A DNA stretch of 47,952 nucleotides from an uncultured Lachnospiraceae bacterium (lineage in GTDB: Bacteria; Bacillota; Clostridia; Lachnospirales; Lachnospiraceae), in the NCBI GenBank assembly GCA_946414885.1, contig CAMKQH010000028.1:1-47952 (forward strand). The letters run 5' to 3'. Made by a program: the position numbers and the translations under genes. Below are positions 40,487-47,952 of the stretch, in pieces (position 1 is the stretch's first letter; each line of letters opens with the position of its first letter). Below the pieces are notes generated by a model. It was not told where the DNA came from and ran no database searches. It saw only the letters and a list, made by a program, of their open reading frames with translations.

Positions 40487-42688
40487 TTAAATCTCTCGAT
40501 ATTGTTTTTCCTTCAATATGCGCTTATTCTCATACATCAGCTCATCCGCGCGCTTTAAGGCATCGTCTATGGAGTGGTCCGTTCTTTGATCATAAACCGC
40601 GATCCCCACTGCGATATGCACCTGTTCCCATGCGTTCTCGGCCATGGCACACGCATCACGCCTGCCCATTTCAAACAGCTTGATCAATTCCTCTCTTTTA
40701 CTAAAGTCCTCCCCCGTCAGGATTACCGCAAATTCATCCCCGCCAATGCGGAACACGGGGCTGTGCTGGAAAATGCGGCAGATCAGCCGGGTTGCCGTCT
40801 TTAGGTAAACGTCACCCTTTTCATGTCCGTATTTGTCATTGATCACCTTTAGGTCATTGCAGTCAAACATTCCGATTGCAAATTCCGTAATCTCGCCCTG
40901 CGCGATTTTCTTATTTAATCCTTCCACGTATTTGTCAAAGCCACCCTTATTTCTTACGTGCGTAAGGGCATCGACGTAGACCTGCTTATTCAGATCCTCC
41001 ACCACGTGATGTTCCTTGATGGCCTTCTTTTGCCATCGGATACTGACAATCAAAAGGATCAAAATCACCAGGATGATCGACGTCATGATGATCAAGACTG
41101 CGATTATGTGATTTGCCAGGAACTCTTTAAAGCTTGTCTTGGCATCCTCCGCCGAGTAATACGTCAGCGCGGCATGAACGACGCTGTCGGGAACAACCGA
41201 GATCACCTTCGTCAGAATCGAATACAATTGCGTATTTCCCCGTTGCACGGCAACGTAATACTCCAAGTCAACGCCGGAATATACGGTAACCAACTGCAAT
41301 TTCATGCAAAGCTTCTCTATATTGCTGTAACGGTAGTTGCTGACGATCACGCAATCAGCTTCTCCATTCGCAATCGCATGAAGCCCGGCCTCCGTATCCT
41401 CAAAATACTTTGCCTGCCACTTCGGAAAATAATTTTGCAGAAAGACTTCATAATTAGTATTTCCTTTGTTTACGGTCACGATCACTGGATCCTTCTGGAA
41501 GAACCCCTTTGCATCCGCCGAACGCACAACTGCATCCATTTCCGTCTTCATGATCGCAGGCGTCGTGACCAGTCCAAGCATCTCAGCGTCATATGGCGTC
41601 AGGTTTGCCGGGAACACGCAGTCCACCTCGCCCCTGCAAAGTGCTTCCATCGCCTCGGCCGCCGTGGGATAGGCAATCGCTTCATACTCAAGCTTTGCAT
41701 TTTCCAAGACGTCCTGGGAATAATCCAGAAAATCCTTTAGGGCGCCGATCAATTCTCCCGTCGACGGATCCTTGGCACAAAAGGCCAGATAATTATCCTG
41801 ATAGCCGATCCGGATCTTTCCGTGTCCCGAAAGCCATTCCTGCTCTTCCACGCTTAAATACAGATTTGTCTCCACGTGATTCAGATACTTATCACTCAAT
41901 TGATAATTATAATATGCATTCTCATCCTGTATCCTGCTCATGGCATCATTCAGTTCCGCCAAGAGCTCCGGTCTTTTTTTGCTCACGGCAAAATAATAAT
42001 CGGAAGCACCGATTTTCCACACGGGGACGGCGGTCTTGGGATCCGCATACACGTCCATGGTGACAAAGGCATCCAGTTCTGACCCCAGCAAGCGAAGGGA
42101 TTCTTCTTCCGTCCCCCTCGTCTCGATCAGCTCTGCCTTCACGTTGTGCTCCTTCTCCCACTGCAGGAACAGCTCTGTCTGAATGGTTCCCTTGGAAACG
42201 CCCACCCGTTTTCCATCCAAGGAATGCAGCTCTGCGGACGTAATCTCCTGATTATTGGGCGAAACGTACACGTAATAGGATTCCGTTCCCATTGGAAGGG
42301 ATGAGAAAAGATAATCCTTCGCCCGTTCTTCGGAATAAGACATGTTTGCCAGAAGATCGATCTCGCCGGTTTTCAGTTTTTCCGTCAGCTCAGCCCATCC
42401 GCCCTCAACGTAATGATATTCCCAACCCACGTAAGCCGCGATCTTTTGCTGATACTCATAGGAATAGCCTGACGCCCTTCCATTTTGATCCTTGATGAAA
42501 TACGGTTCCTCATGCCAGCCGACGCGCACCTCACGGGGCGCAGCCTTCGCTCTAAAGGGCAACATGGGACACAGCGTGATGCATAGTATCACGCCGAGCC
42601 AAAAAACCATGATTCGTTTTGCATGCATCCGATTCACGTTCATGATCATTTTGATCTCATCTCCCACGTCTGTGTTTTTAAGTTCCAT
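40487..42688 (-). CDS. Diguanylate cyclase with tandem solute-binding sensor domains
   Basis: The 733-residue protein has a signal peptide (FWLGVILCITLCPMLPFRAKA), two SBP_bac_3-type domains outside the membrane (starting VRVGWHEEPYF and KIRIGYQDNYLAF), a membrane helix (residues of about 540-565, IAVLIIMTSIILVILILL) and a C-terminal GGDEF domain. The cyclase motif FRIGGDEFAVIL is intact, with DALTHVRNKGGFDKY and FDCNDLKVINDKYGHEKGD. The residues where an RxxD inhibitory site would lie read FQHS, so product inhibition at that site is probably absent. It would sense an amino-acid-like ligand and make c-di-GMP. The PilZ protein of the fibre operon is an obvious candidate target. An alternative ATG at 42649 would give a more typical signal peptide. 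Confidence 0.9.
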   Translation of the reverse strand: MELKNTDVGDEIKMIMNVNRMHAKRIMVFWLGVILCITLCPMLPFRAKAAPREVRVGWHEEPYFIKDQNGRASGYSYEYQQKIAAYVGWEYHYVEGGWAELTEKLKTGEIDLLANMSYSEERAKDYLFSSLPMGTESYYVYVSPNNQEITSAELHSLDGKRVGVSKGTIQTELFLQWEKEHNVKAELIETRGTEEESLRLLGSELDAFVTMDVYADPKTAVPVWKIGASDYYFAVSKKRPELLAELNDAMSRIQDENAYYNYQLSDKYLNHVETNLYLSVEEQEWLSGHGKIRIGYQDNYLAFCAKDPSTGELIGALKDFLDYSQDVLENAKLEYEAIAYPTAAEAMEALCRGEVDCVFPANLTPYDAEMLGLVTTPAIMKTEMDAVVRSADAKGFFQKDPVIVTVNKGNTNYEVFLQNYFPKWQAKYFEDTEAGLHAIANGEADCVIVSNYRYSNIEKLCMKLQLVTVYSGVDLEYYVAVQRGNTQLYSILTKVISVVPDSVVHAALTYYSAEDAKTSFKEFLANHIIAVLIIMTSIILVILILLIVSIRWQKKAIKEHHVVEDLNKQVYVDALTHVRNKGGFDKYVEGLNKKIAQGEITEFAIGMFDCNDLKVINDKYGHEKGDVYLKTATRLICRIFQHSPVFRIGGDEFAVILTGEDFSKREELIKLFEMGRRDACAMAENAWEQVHIAVGIAVYDQRTDHSIDDALKRADELMYENKRILKEKQYREI

Positions 42689-42762
42689 ACATCCACTTAG
42701 GAATTGCCACTTTTATACTTATGTTACCACGTGAGGTCACAAGAAACAAGACGTCCAACAGG

Positions 42763-42799
42763 AAAAGCCCGACAGGGAAATAGCGCCTGCCGGGCTTTC
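42763..42799 (-). terminator. Terminator of the carAB operon
   Basis: AAAGCCCGGCAGG and CCTGTCGGGCTTTT form a stem of about 12 pairs with TTTT at its 3' end on the minus strand, about 55 bases after the carB stop. Confidence 0.85.
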
Positions 42800-42851
42800 T
42801 TCTGAACCATGCCTCCCCGCTGACGCGTGTCGGGTTTGGTCTTTTCTTATC

Positions 42852-45800
42852 TTATAATTTCGCTATGTCGATCAGCTCAAGTTTCTCGTTCTGCGCCTTG
42901 TTTTCAAGGCTGGAAACCAGTGCCCTCGCCGTATCCATCGCCGTGATCACGTTCACGCCGGTCTCAATGGAGGTACGGCGGATGAGGAATCCGTCACGAT
43001 GCTTGTCGCGCCCCTGGGTCGGCGTGTCGATGACCACGTCGATCTTGTGACCAAGGATCAAGTCCATGACGGTCGGCGATTCCTGAGAGATTTTGTTGAC
43101 CTTACGCGCCTTCACGCCAGCCTCGTTCAGTGCTGCTGCCGTGCTTCTCGTCGCATAGATCGTGTAACCAAGCTTTTCAAAACGGCGGCCGATCTCAATG
43201 GCCTCACCCTTGTCCGCATCCTTGACCGTCATGATCATGTTGCGGTACTTTGGAAGGTTTACGCCGCTTCCGAGGAATGCCTTGTAAAGTGCCTCGTGGA
43301 AGGTCTTCGCGATGCCGAGGCACTCGCCGGTGGACTTCATCTCAGGTCCAAGGCTGATCTCCGCGCCGCGGATCTTCTCAAATGAGAATACCGGCATCTT
43401 GATCGCGTAATACTTTGCTTCCGGCTGCAGGCCAGGTTCATAGCCAAGCTCCCTGATCGTCTTTCCAAGGATAACTTCCGTCGCCAGGTCCACGATGGGA
43501 ATGCCTGTCACCTTACTGATGTAAGGAACGGTACGGGAAGATCTCGGGTTGACCTCGATCACGTAGACATCCTCACCGATTGCAATGAACTGGATGTTGA
43601 TGAGGCCCTTTACGTGCAAGGCTTTCGCAAGTTTCTCGGTATAGTCGGCGATCTTGTCCTTTACCAGCTTGCCGATGGTGTGGGCGGGATACACGGAGAT
43701 GCTGTCGCCGGAATGTACGCCGGTTCTCTCCACGTGCTCCATGATGCCGGGGATCAAAATATCCGTACCGTCGCAGACGGCGTCGACCTCGACCTCCTTA
43801 CCCATCAGATACTTATCTACCAGGATCGGGTGATCCTGTGCAATGCGGTTGATCACCGCCATAAACTCTTCGATCTCCGCATCGGATATGGCGATCTGCA
43901 TGCCCTGTCCGCCAAGCACGTAGGAAGGTCTCACCAGTACGGGATAGCCCAGGCGGTTTGCCACGGCCTTTGCTTCCTCCGCAGTGTAAACGGTACCGCC
44001 GGCTGCGCGGGGAATGCCGGTCTGCTCAAGGATCTCGTCAAAGAGCTCTCTGTCCTCTGCAGCGTCCACATCCTTCGCCTGGGTACCAAGAATGGGCACG
44101 CCCATCTCCATCAGGCCCTGGGTCAGCTTGATGGCAGTCTGTCCGCCAAACTGAACGACTGCGCCGTCGGGTTTTTCGATGTCCACGATGGAACGCACGT
44201 CCTCAATGGTGAGGGGCTCGAAATACAGCTTGTCCGCGATGTCGAAGTCCGTACTAACGGTCTCAGGGTTATTGTTGATGATGATAGTCTCATAGCCGGC
44301 CTTGGCAAATGCCCAGGTGGCATGCACGGAACAGTAGTCGAACTCGATGCCCTGGCCAATTCGGATGGGACCGGAACCAAGAACGAGAACCTTCTTCTTA
44401 CCGCTGGTGCGCTTCGCCTCACACTCTCCGCCGTAAACGGAATAGTAATAAGGAGTGTGTGCTTCGAATTCTGCCGCACAGGTATCCACCATCTTGTAGA
44501 CGGCGCGGATGCCGTTCTCATAGCGAAGGGCCGCGATCTCGCTCTCCTTCTTGCCGGTAAGCCTTGCGATCACGTTGTCCGGGAACTCCATCCTCTTCGC
44601 TTCCTTCAGAAGTTCAGGCGTCAGCTCCTCCGTTTCCAGAGCGTGCTCCATCTCCGTCAGGATGGCAATCTTATCAATAAACCAAATGTCAATCTTCGTA
44701 ATTTCGTTAATCTCTTCCTCAGACATTCCCTTGCGAAGTGCCTCTGCGATGACCCAGATTCTCTGGTCATCCACGATCGCAAGGCGGTCTCTCAGCTCCT
44801 CGATGGTCAGTTTCGAGAAATCATAGCTTCTCAGGCAGTCCACGTGCTGCTCCAGCGAACGGATTGCCTTCATCAGGGCGCCTTCGAAGTTATCGCAAAT
44901 GCTCATGACCTCACCGGTCGCCTTCATCTGCGTCGTCAGGGTACGCTTTGCGGTGATGAACTTATCAAAGGGAAGACGCGGGATCTTTACCACGCAGTAG
45001 TCCAGCGCAGGCTCAAAGCTTGCGTAGGTCTTCTTCGTGATGGCATTCTTGATCTCATCCAAGGTGTAGCCAAGGGCGATCTTTGCGGCCACCTTCGCAA
45101 TGGGGTATCCCGTCGCTTTACTTGCAAGTGCGGAGGAACGGCTCACTCTGGGGTTCACTTCGATCACGCAATACTCAAAGCTCGTGGGATGCAACGCAAA
45201 CTGTACGTTACAGCCGCCCGTGATCTGCAACTCGCTGATGATCTTCAGTGCGGAGGTACGCAGCATCTGATACTCTTTGTCGGAAAGCGTCTGGGAAGGC
45301 GCAACCACGATGCTGTCACCGGTATGAACGCCCACGGGGTCAATGTTTTCCATGTTGCAGACGGTGATGCAGTTGCCCGCGCCGTCACGCATTACCTCGT
45401 ACTCAATTTCCTTCCATCCGGCAATGCAGCGCTCCACAAGCACCTGGCCAACCCTGGAAAGACGAAGGCCATTCTCAAGGATCTCCTCGAGTTCCACCTT
45501 GTTGTGCGCGATGCCGCCGCCGCTGCCGCCCAACGTATATGCGGGACGAAGTACCACCGGGTAGCCGATGGTCTCAGTAAAGGCAACGCCGTCCTCCACC
45601 GTCTCCACCACCTGGGATGCCGCAACCGGCTCGCCAATGCGCTCCATCAGATCCTTGAATTCCTGGCGGCCTTCCGCATTGCGGATGGTCGTCGCCGTCG
45701 TACCTAGGAGCTTTACGTTATGCTCTGCAAGGAAGCCGGACTCCTCCAGCTCCATGCCAAGATTCAAGCCTGCCTGTCCGCCCAGGGTCGGCAGAATGCT

Positions 45801-46052
45801 GTCAGGCTTTTCCTTCTCTATAATCTGTTCGAGAACCTTTACGGTCAAGGGTTCAATGTAAACCTTGTCCGCAATGTCGCGGTCCGTCATGATCGTCGCA
45901 GGGTTGGAGTTTACAAGGATAACCTCGATGCCCTCCTCTTTCAGGGAGCGGCAAGCCTGCGTGCCTGCATAGTCAAATTCGGCAGCCTGGCCAATGACAA
46001 TGGGGCCGGAGCCAATCACCATAACCCGTTTTACGTTTGGATTCTTAGGCAT
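42852..46052 (-). CDS. carB: Carbamoyl phosphate synthase large subunit
   Basis: The 1066-residue protein makes carbamoyl phosphate from bicarbonate, ammonia and two ATP. It has two homologous ATP-grasp halves. Each opens with a nucleotide-binding GSGPI region (VIGSGPIVIGQAAEFDYAG near residue 13; VLGSGPIRIGQGIEFDY near residue 560). The halves carry the RPAYTLGGSGGG and RPSYVLGGQGM loops. The last 130 residues form the MGS-like allosteric domain with TVKDADKGEAIEIGRRF and TRSTAAALNEAGVK. It starts one base after the carA stop, and its GGGAGG ribosome site lies inside the end of carA. The length is normal. Confidence 0.97.
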   Translation of the reverse strand: MPKNPNVKRVMVIGSGPIVIGQAAEFDYAGTQACRSLKEEGIEVILVNSNPATIMTDRDIADKVYIEPLTVKVLEQIIEKEKPDSILPTLGGQAGLNLGMELEESGFLAEHNVKLLGTTATTIRNAEGRQEFKDLMERIGEPVAASQVVETVEDGVAFTETIGYPVVLRPAYTLGGSGGGIAHNKVELEEILENGLRLSRVGQVLVERCIAGWKEIEYEVMRDGAGNCITVCNMENIDPVGVHTGDSIVVAPSQTLSDKEYQMLRTSALKIISELQITGGCNVQFALHPTSFEYCVIEVNPRVSRSSALASKATGYPIAKVAAKIALGYTLDEIKNAITKKTYASFEPALDYCVVKIPRLPFDKFITAKRTLTTQMKATGEVMSICDNFEGALMKAIRSLEQHVDCLRSYDFSKLTIEELRDRLAIVDDQRIWVIAEALRKGMSEEEINEITKIDIWFIDKIAILTEMEHALETEELTPELLKEAKRMEFPDNVIARLTGKKESEIAALRYENGIRAVYKMVDTCAAEFEAHTPYYYSVYGGECEAKRTSGKKKVLVLGSGPIRIGQGIEFDYCSVHATWAFAKAGYETIIINNNPETVSTDFDIADKLYFEPLTIEDVRSIVDIEKPDGAVVQFGGQTAIKLTQGLMEMGVPILGTQAKDVDAAEDRELFDEILEQTGIPRAAGGTVYTAEEAKAVANRLGYPVLVRPSYVLGGQGMQIAISDAEIEEFMAVINRIAQDHPILVDKYLMGKEVEVDAVCDGTDILIPGIMEHVERTGVHSGDSISVYPAHTIGKLVKDKIADYTEKLAKALHVKGLINIQFIAIGEDVYVIEVNPRSSRTVPYISKVTGIPIVDLATEVILGKTIRELGYEPGLQPEAKYYAIKMPVFSFEKIRGAEISLGPEMKSTGECLGIAKTFHEALYKAFLGSGVNLPKYRNMIMTVKDADKGEAIEIGRRFEKLGYTIYATRSTAAALNEAGVKARKVNKISQESPTVMDLILGHKIDVVIDTPTQGRDKHRDGFLIRRTSIETGVNVITAMDTARALVSSLENKAQNEKLELIDIAKL

Positions 46053-46053
46053 C

Positions 46054-47328
46054 TTACCGCACCTCCCTTTTCATCGTTTCAGCCGCATCATTTCCTTCGC
46101 CTGCCCTGCCGTACAGCTTTGACGCATCCACCTTCTCGCCAGCCTTGGCCTTCCGCATCATCTCGATAAATCTGTCAAACAGATATCCGGAATCCTGCGG
46201 TCCGGGACATGCCTCCGGGTGGAATTGCACCGTGAATACGTTCTTTCCCACATACGCCAGTCCTTCGTTTGTTCCGTCGTTGACGTTACAGAACGCCGGG
46301 ATTGCCACATTTGCGTCCAGCTTTTCCGTATCCACCACGTAGCCGTGGTTCTGGGAGGAAATATAAACTCTTCCCGTCGCAAAATCCTTCACGGGATGAT
46401 TGCCGCCGCGATGACCATATTTTAACTTGTACGTATCCGCTCCCGTTGCCAGCGCCATGAGCTGATGACCAAGACAGATGGCAAAAATCGGCGTATCCGT
46501 GTCATATAATTTTTTGATTTCCTGAATGACGGAGGTACATTCCTTCGGATCTCCGGGGCCATTTGATAACATAATGCCGTCCGGTGCATCCTTTAGGATC
46601 TCTTCAGCGCTGGTCAGCGCCGGATAAACGGTTACCTGGCAGCCTCTTGCCGCAAGTGATTTCGCTATGTTCGCCTTCGCGCCGAAATCCATCAGCGCCA
46701 CCTTCAGGCCCGTTCCGTTTAATTCACTTACCAGCGAAGGTTTCTTTTCGCGTTCGCCGGCCAGATACTTTTCTTTGTCAAACCGGGCCATGCCGGAGAT
46801 CGGTCCGTTGTCCTCAAGGCTCTTCGAAGCCTCCACTACGTACTTTTCCTTGCAGGTAACCTTCTCCACCACCTTGCCCGTAACGTAAGCCTTGATCTTC
46901 GGAAGAACCTCGTCAAGGTTTGCGTACTCCTTCGTGGTGATCATGCCGTTCATGGTTCCTTTCTCGCGAAGGATCTTTGTTAAGGCACGCGTGTCAATTC
47001 CGGCGATGCCGGGAACGTCATTTTCACTTAAAAAGTCTTGGATGGAAACGTCACAGCGGAAATTGCTGGGTCTGCGGGAGAGCTCCCGAACGATAAAGCC
47101 GTCAGGCCAGGGTTTTAAAGATTCTTTGTCTTCTTCACAAATGCCATAATTACCAATGAGGGGATACGTCATGCATACGGCCTGTCCCGCATATGACGGA
47201 TCCGTCAGCACTTCCAGGTAACCTGCCATGGACGTATTGAACACGATCTCACTGATGACTTCTTTTTCGGCACCGATATGCGTCCCCGCAAATACGGTAC
47301 CGTCTTCCAGGATCAAAAACGCTTTCAT
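46054..47328 (-). CDS. carA: Carbamoyl phosphate synthase small subunit
   Basis: The 424-residue protein supplies ammonia from glutamine to CarB. The N-terminal CarA domain contains GIAGIDTRALTKILR. The class I glutaminase domain shows MLSNGPGDPKEC, the nucleophile in FAICLGHQLMALA and the His/Glu pair in VQFHPEACPGPQD. It is somewhat longer than typical CarA. The extra residues are a charged linker around KSLEDNGPISGMARFDKEK and a C-terminal tail of about 30 residues after FIEMMRKAK. GGAGGAAAACCAA precedes the ATG. A repetitive leader and a good promoter lie upstream. Confidence 0.96.
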   Translation of the reverse strand: MKAFLILEDGTVFAGTHIGAEKEVISEIVFNTSMAGYLEVLTDPSYAGQAVCMTYPLIGNYGICEEDKESLKPWPDGFIVRELSRRPSNFRCDVSIQDFLSENDVPGIAGIDTRALTKILREKGTMNGMITTKEYANLDEVLPKIKAYVTGKVVEKVTCKEKYVVEASKSLEDNGPISGMARFDKEKYLAGEREKKPSLVSELNGTGLKVALMDFGAKANIAKSLAARGCQVTVYPALTSAEEILKDAPDGIMLSNGPGDPKECTSVIQEIKKLYDTDTPIFAICLGHQLMALATGADTYKLKYGHRGGNHPVKDFATGRVYISSQNHGYVVDTEKLDANVAIPAFCNVNDGTNEGLAYVGKNVFTVQFHPEACPGPQDSGYLFDRFIEMMRKAKAGEKVDASKLYGRAGEGNDAAETMKREVR

Positions 47329-47340
47329 TTGGTTTTCCTC

Positions 47341-47511
47341 CTACTCAAGCCGCAACTCTCTGCAACACTTTTCCAGCTTCCACCGAAAATTCTCATAACG
47401 CTTCTGCTGCTTCCGCCGCAATTTCTTACGTTGCTTCAGCTACTTCCGCCGCAATTTCTCGCGTCGCTTCTGCTGCTTCCGCCGCAATTTCTCGCGTCGC
47501 TTCTGCTTCAC
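47341..47511 (-). other. Candidate Arg/Lys-rich leader frame upstream of carA
   Basis: A frame starting at GTG 47511 reads a basic peptide built on REKLRRKQQKR (23 residues) and stops at TAG 47440. The same frame continues at once with LKQRKKLRRKQQKR and a further 18 residues, ending at a TAG that touches the carA ribosome binding site. The single internal TAG sits where the repeat otherwise has CAG. Because carbamoyl phosphate feeds arginine synthesis, an arginine-rich leader could work as an attenuator. No good ribosome binding site precedes the GTG, so translation is uncertain. Confidence 0.3.
47398..47510. repeat. 33-bp tandem repeat in the carA leader
   Basis: About three and a third copies of a 33-base unit contain CTTCCGCCGCAATTTCT with a few substitutions. 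The array lies between the carAB promoter and the start codon and is therefore transcribed. Confidence 0.85.
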
Positions 47512-47541
47512 TGACTATATCTCTATATTTATATCCGCGAT

Positions 47542-47571
47542 ATTATAGCACAACTTTCTTTTTGATTTCAA
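47542..47571 (-). promoter_or_regulatory. carAB promoter
   Basis: On the minus strand, TTGAAA (47566-47571) and TATAAT (47542-47547) are 18 bases apart, with TTGTGC before the -10. The transcript would have a leader of about 205 nt. Confidence 0.75.
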
Positions 47572-47639
47572 TGACAAATACGTAAAAAATGTGTCGAACT
47601 TTAATCAAAATTTTCAATCATTTTCATTCCCCATTGCCT

Positions 47640-47757
47640 CCCCTGCAATCCCCATGCCTCCGGCGAGGCATTCCACGGAATATTCTCTCTCGCTTTACCT
47701 CCTGCAAACACCCCATCGCTTTGGGCGAGGCATTCCCCGGAACATTCTTGCTCTCGA
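47640..47757. repeat. Two-copy direct repeat of about 60 bp
   Basis: GGCGAGGCATTCC-x-CGGAA-x-ATTCT occurs at 47662 and again at 47724, preceded in both copies by CCTGCAA...CCCCAT. A 63-codon minus frame crosses it but lacks any recognisable signature. I see no gene in 47572-47952. Confidence 0.65.
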
Positions 47758-47829
47758 TGCCAGAAGCCGCTAAATTCTTTCATATGTGACATCGAGATTA
47801 TGCCCCTCTCCTAATTCCCGTTGCTTATG

Positions 47830-47952
47830 CTTGCCTGGATTCCTTTTTTCTTTTTCAAGCAAGTATTTCCCGCCTTTTCCACTTGCCTGGATTCCTTTTT
47901 TCCCTCTCAGGCAAGTATTTCCCGCCTTTTCCACTTGCCTGGATTCCTTTTT
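47830..47952. repeat. 52-bp tandem repeat running off the window end
   Basis: CTTGCCTGGATTCC starts at 47830, 47882 and 47934, giving two full units of 52 bases and a partial third. Each unit also contains CTTGCCTG and the reverse CAGGCAAG or CAAGCAAG about 18 bases apart, so each can fold into a hairpin. Confidence 0.85.

Noticed and set aside
43614..45707. Plus-strand open frame of 697 codons
   Set aside because: It lies antisense to carB, whose minus-strand product is a complete and recognisable enzyme; the plus frame shows no domain.
47601..47792. 63-codon minus frame across the right-edge repeat
   Set aside because: It has no ribosome binding site and no recognisable family, and its sequence follows the direct repeat.
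47830..47952. CRISPR array
   Set aside because: Whole 52-bp units repeat directly next to each other without unique spacers, and no cas gene is in the window.

Overview
The window reads as a chromosomal segment of a low-to-mid GC Clostridia bacterium, most likely a member of the Lachnospiraceae. The basis is AGGAGG-type ribosome binding sites, the clostridial-style gltB-gltD, carA-carB and queH genes, and SipW-type signal peptidases with TasA-like substrates. Every supported gene lies on the minus strand, so transcription runs from high to low coordinates. No rRNA, tRNA or CRISPR was seen.

Right part (47952 to 33029) is mainly housekeeping. It holds a tandem-repeat region at the edge and carAB with a long repetitive leader. 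These are followed by a diguanylate cyclase with two solute-binding sensor domains, a diverged Fe/Mn superoxide dismutase, a MATE transporter, QueH, a zinc-ribbon membrane protein overlapping a 50-residue membrane protein, argS, and a prepilin-peptidase-like protein that lacks one expected catalytic Asp.

The centre (32904 to 17736) is the most interesting part. A strong promoter at 32876-32904 appears to drive ten tightly packed genes. They are four TasA-like secreted proteins, a SipW-type signal peptidase, a membrane-anchored McrB-like AAA+ ATPase, a 1333-residue coiled-coil protein with a DUF2357-like head, a second SipW-type peptidase, a PilZ protein and a membrane-anchored TasA-like relative. 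Next comes the probable major fibre subunit (18856-19695), with its own promoter and a structured leader of about 370 nt. After two stem-loops there is another subunit (17736-18695). A second block (15370 to 8705), beyond an NSS transporter and yqeY, adds two more subunits and a 1554-residue surface protein.

I infer one surface-fibre system. The signal peptidases would process many TasA-like subunits. The ATPase and coiled-coil pair would form a membrane-associated machine of unknown function, and c-di-GMP would act through the PilZ protein. The McrB/DUF2357-like pair is normally thought of in restriction systems. Here no nuclease domain is visible, and the pair sits between two signal peptidases.

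Left part (8482 to 1) holds gltB and gltD, two tandem M50-type membrane metalloproteases, a truncated XRE regulator and a GC-rich non-coding edge with inverted repeats that look like part of an integrative element.
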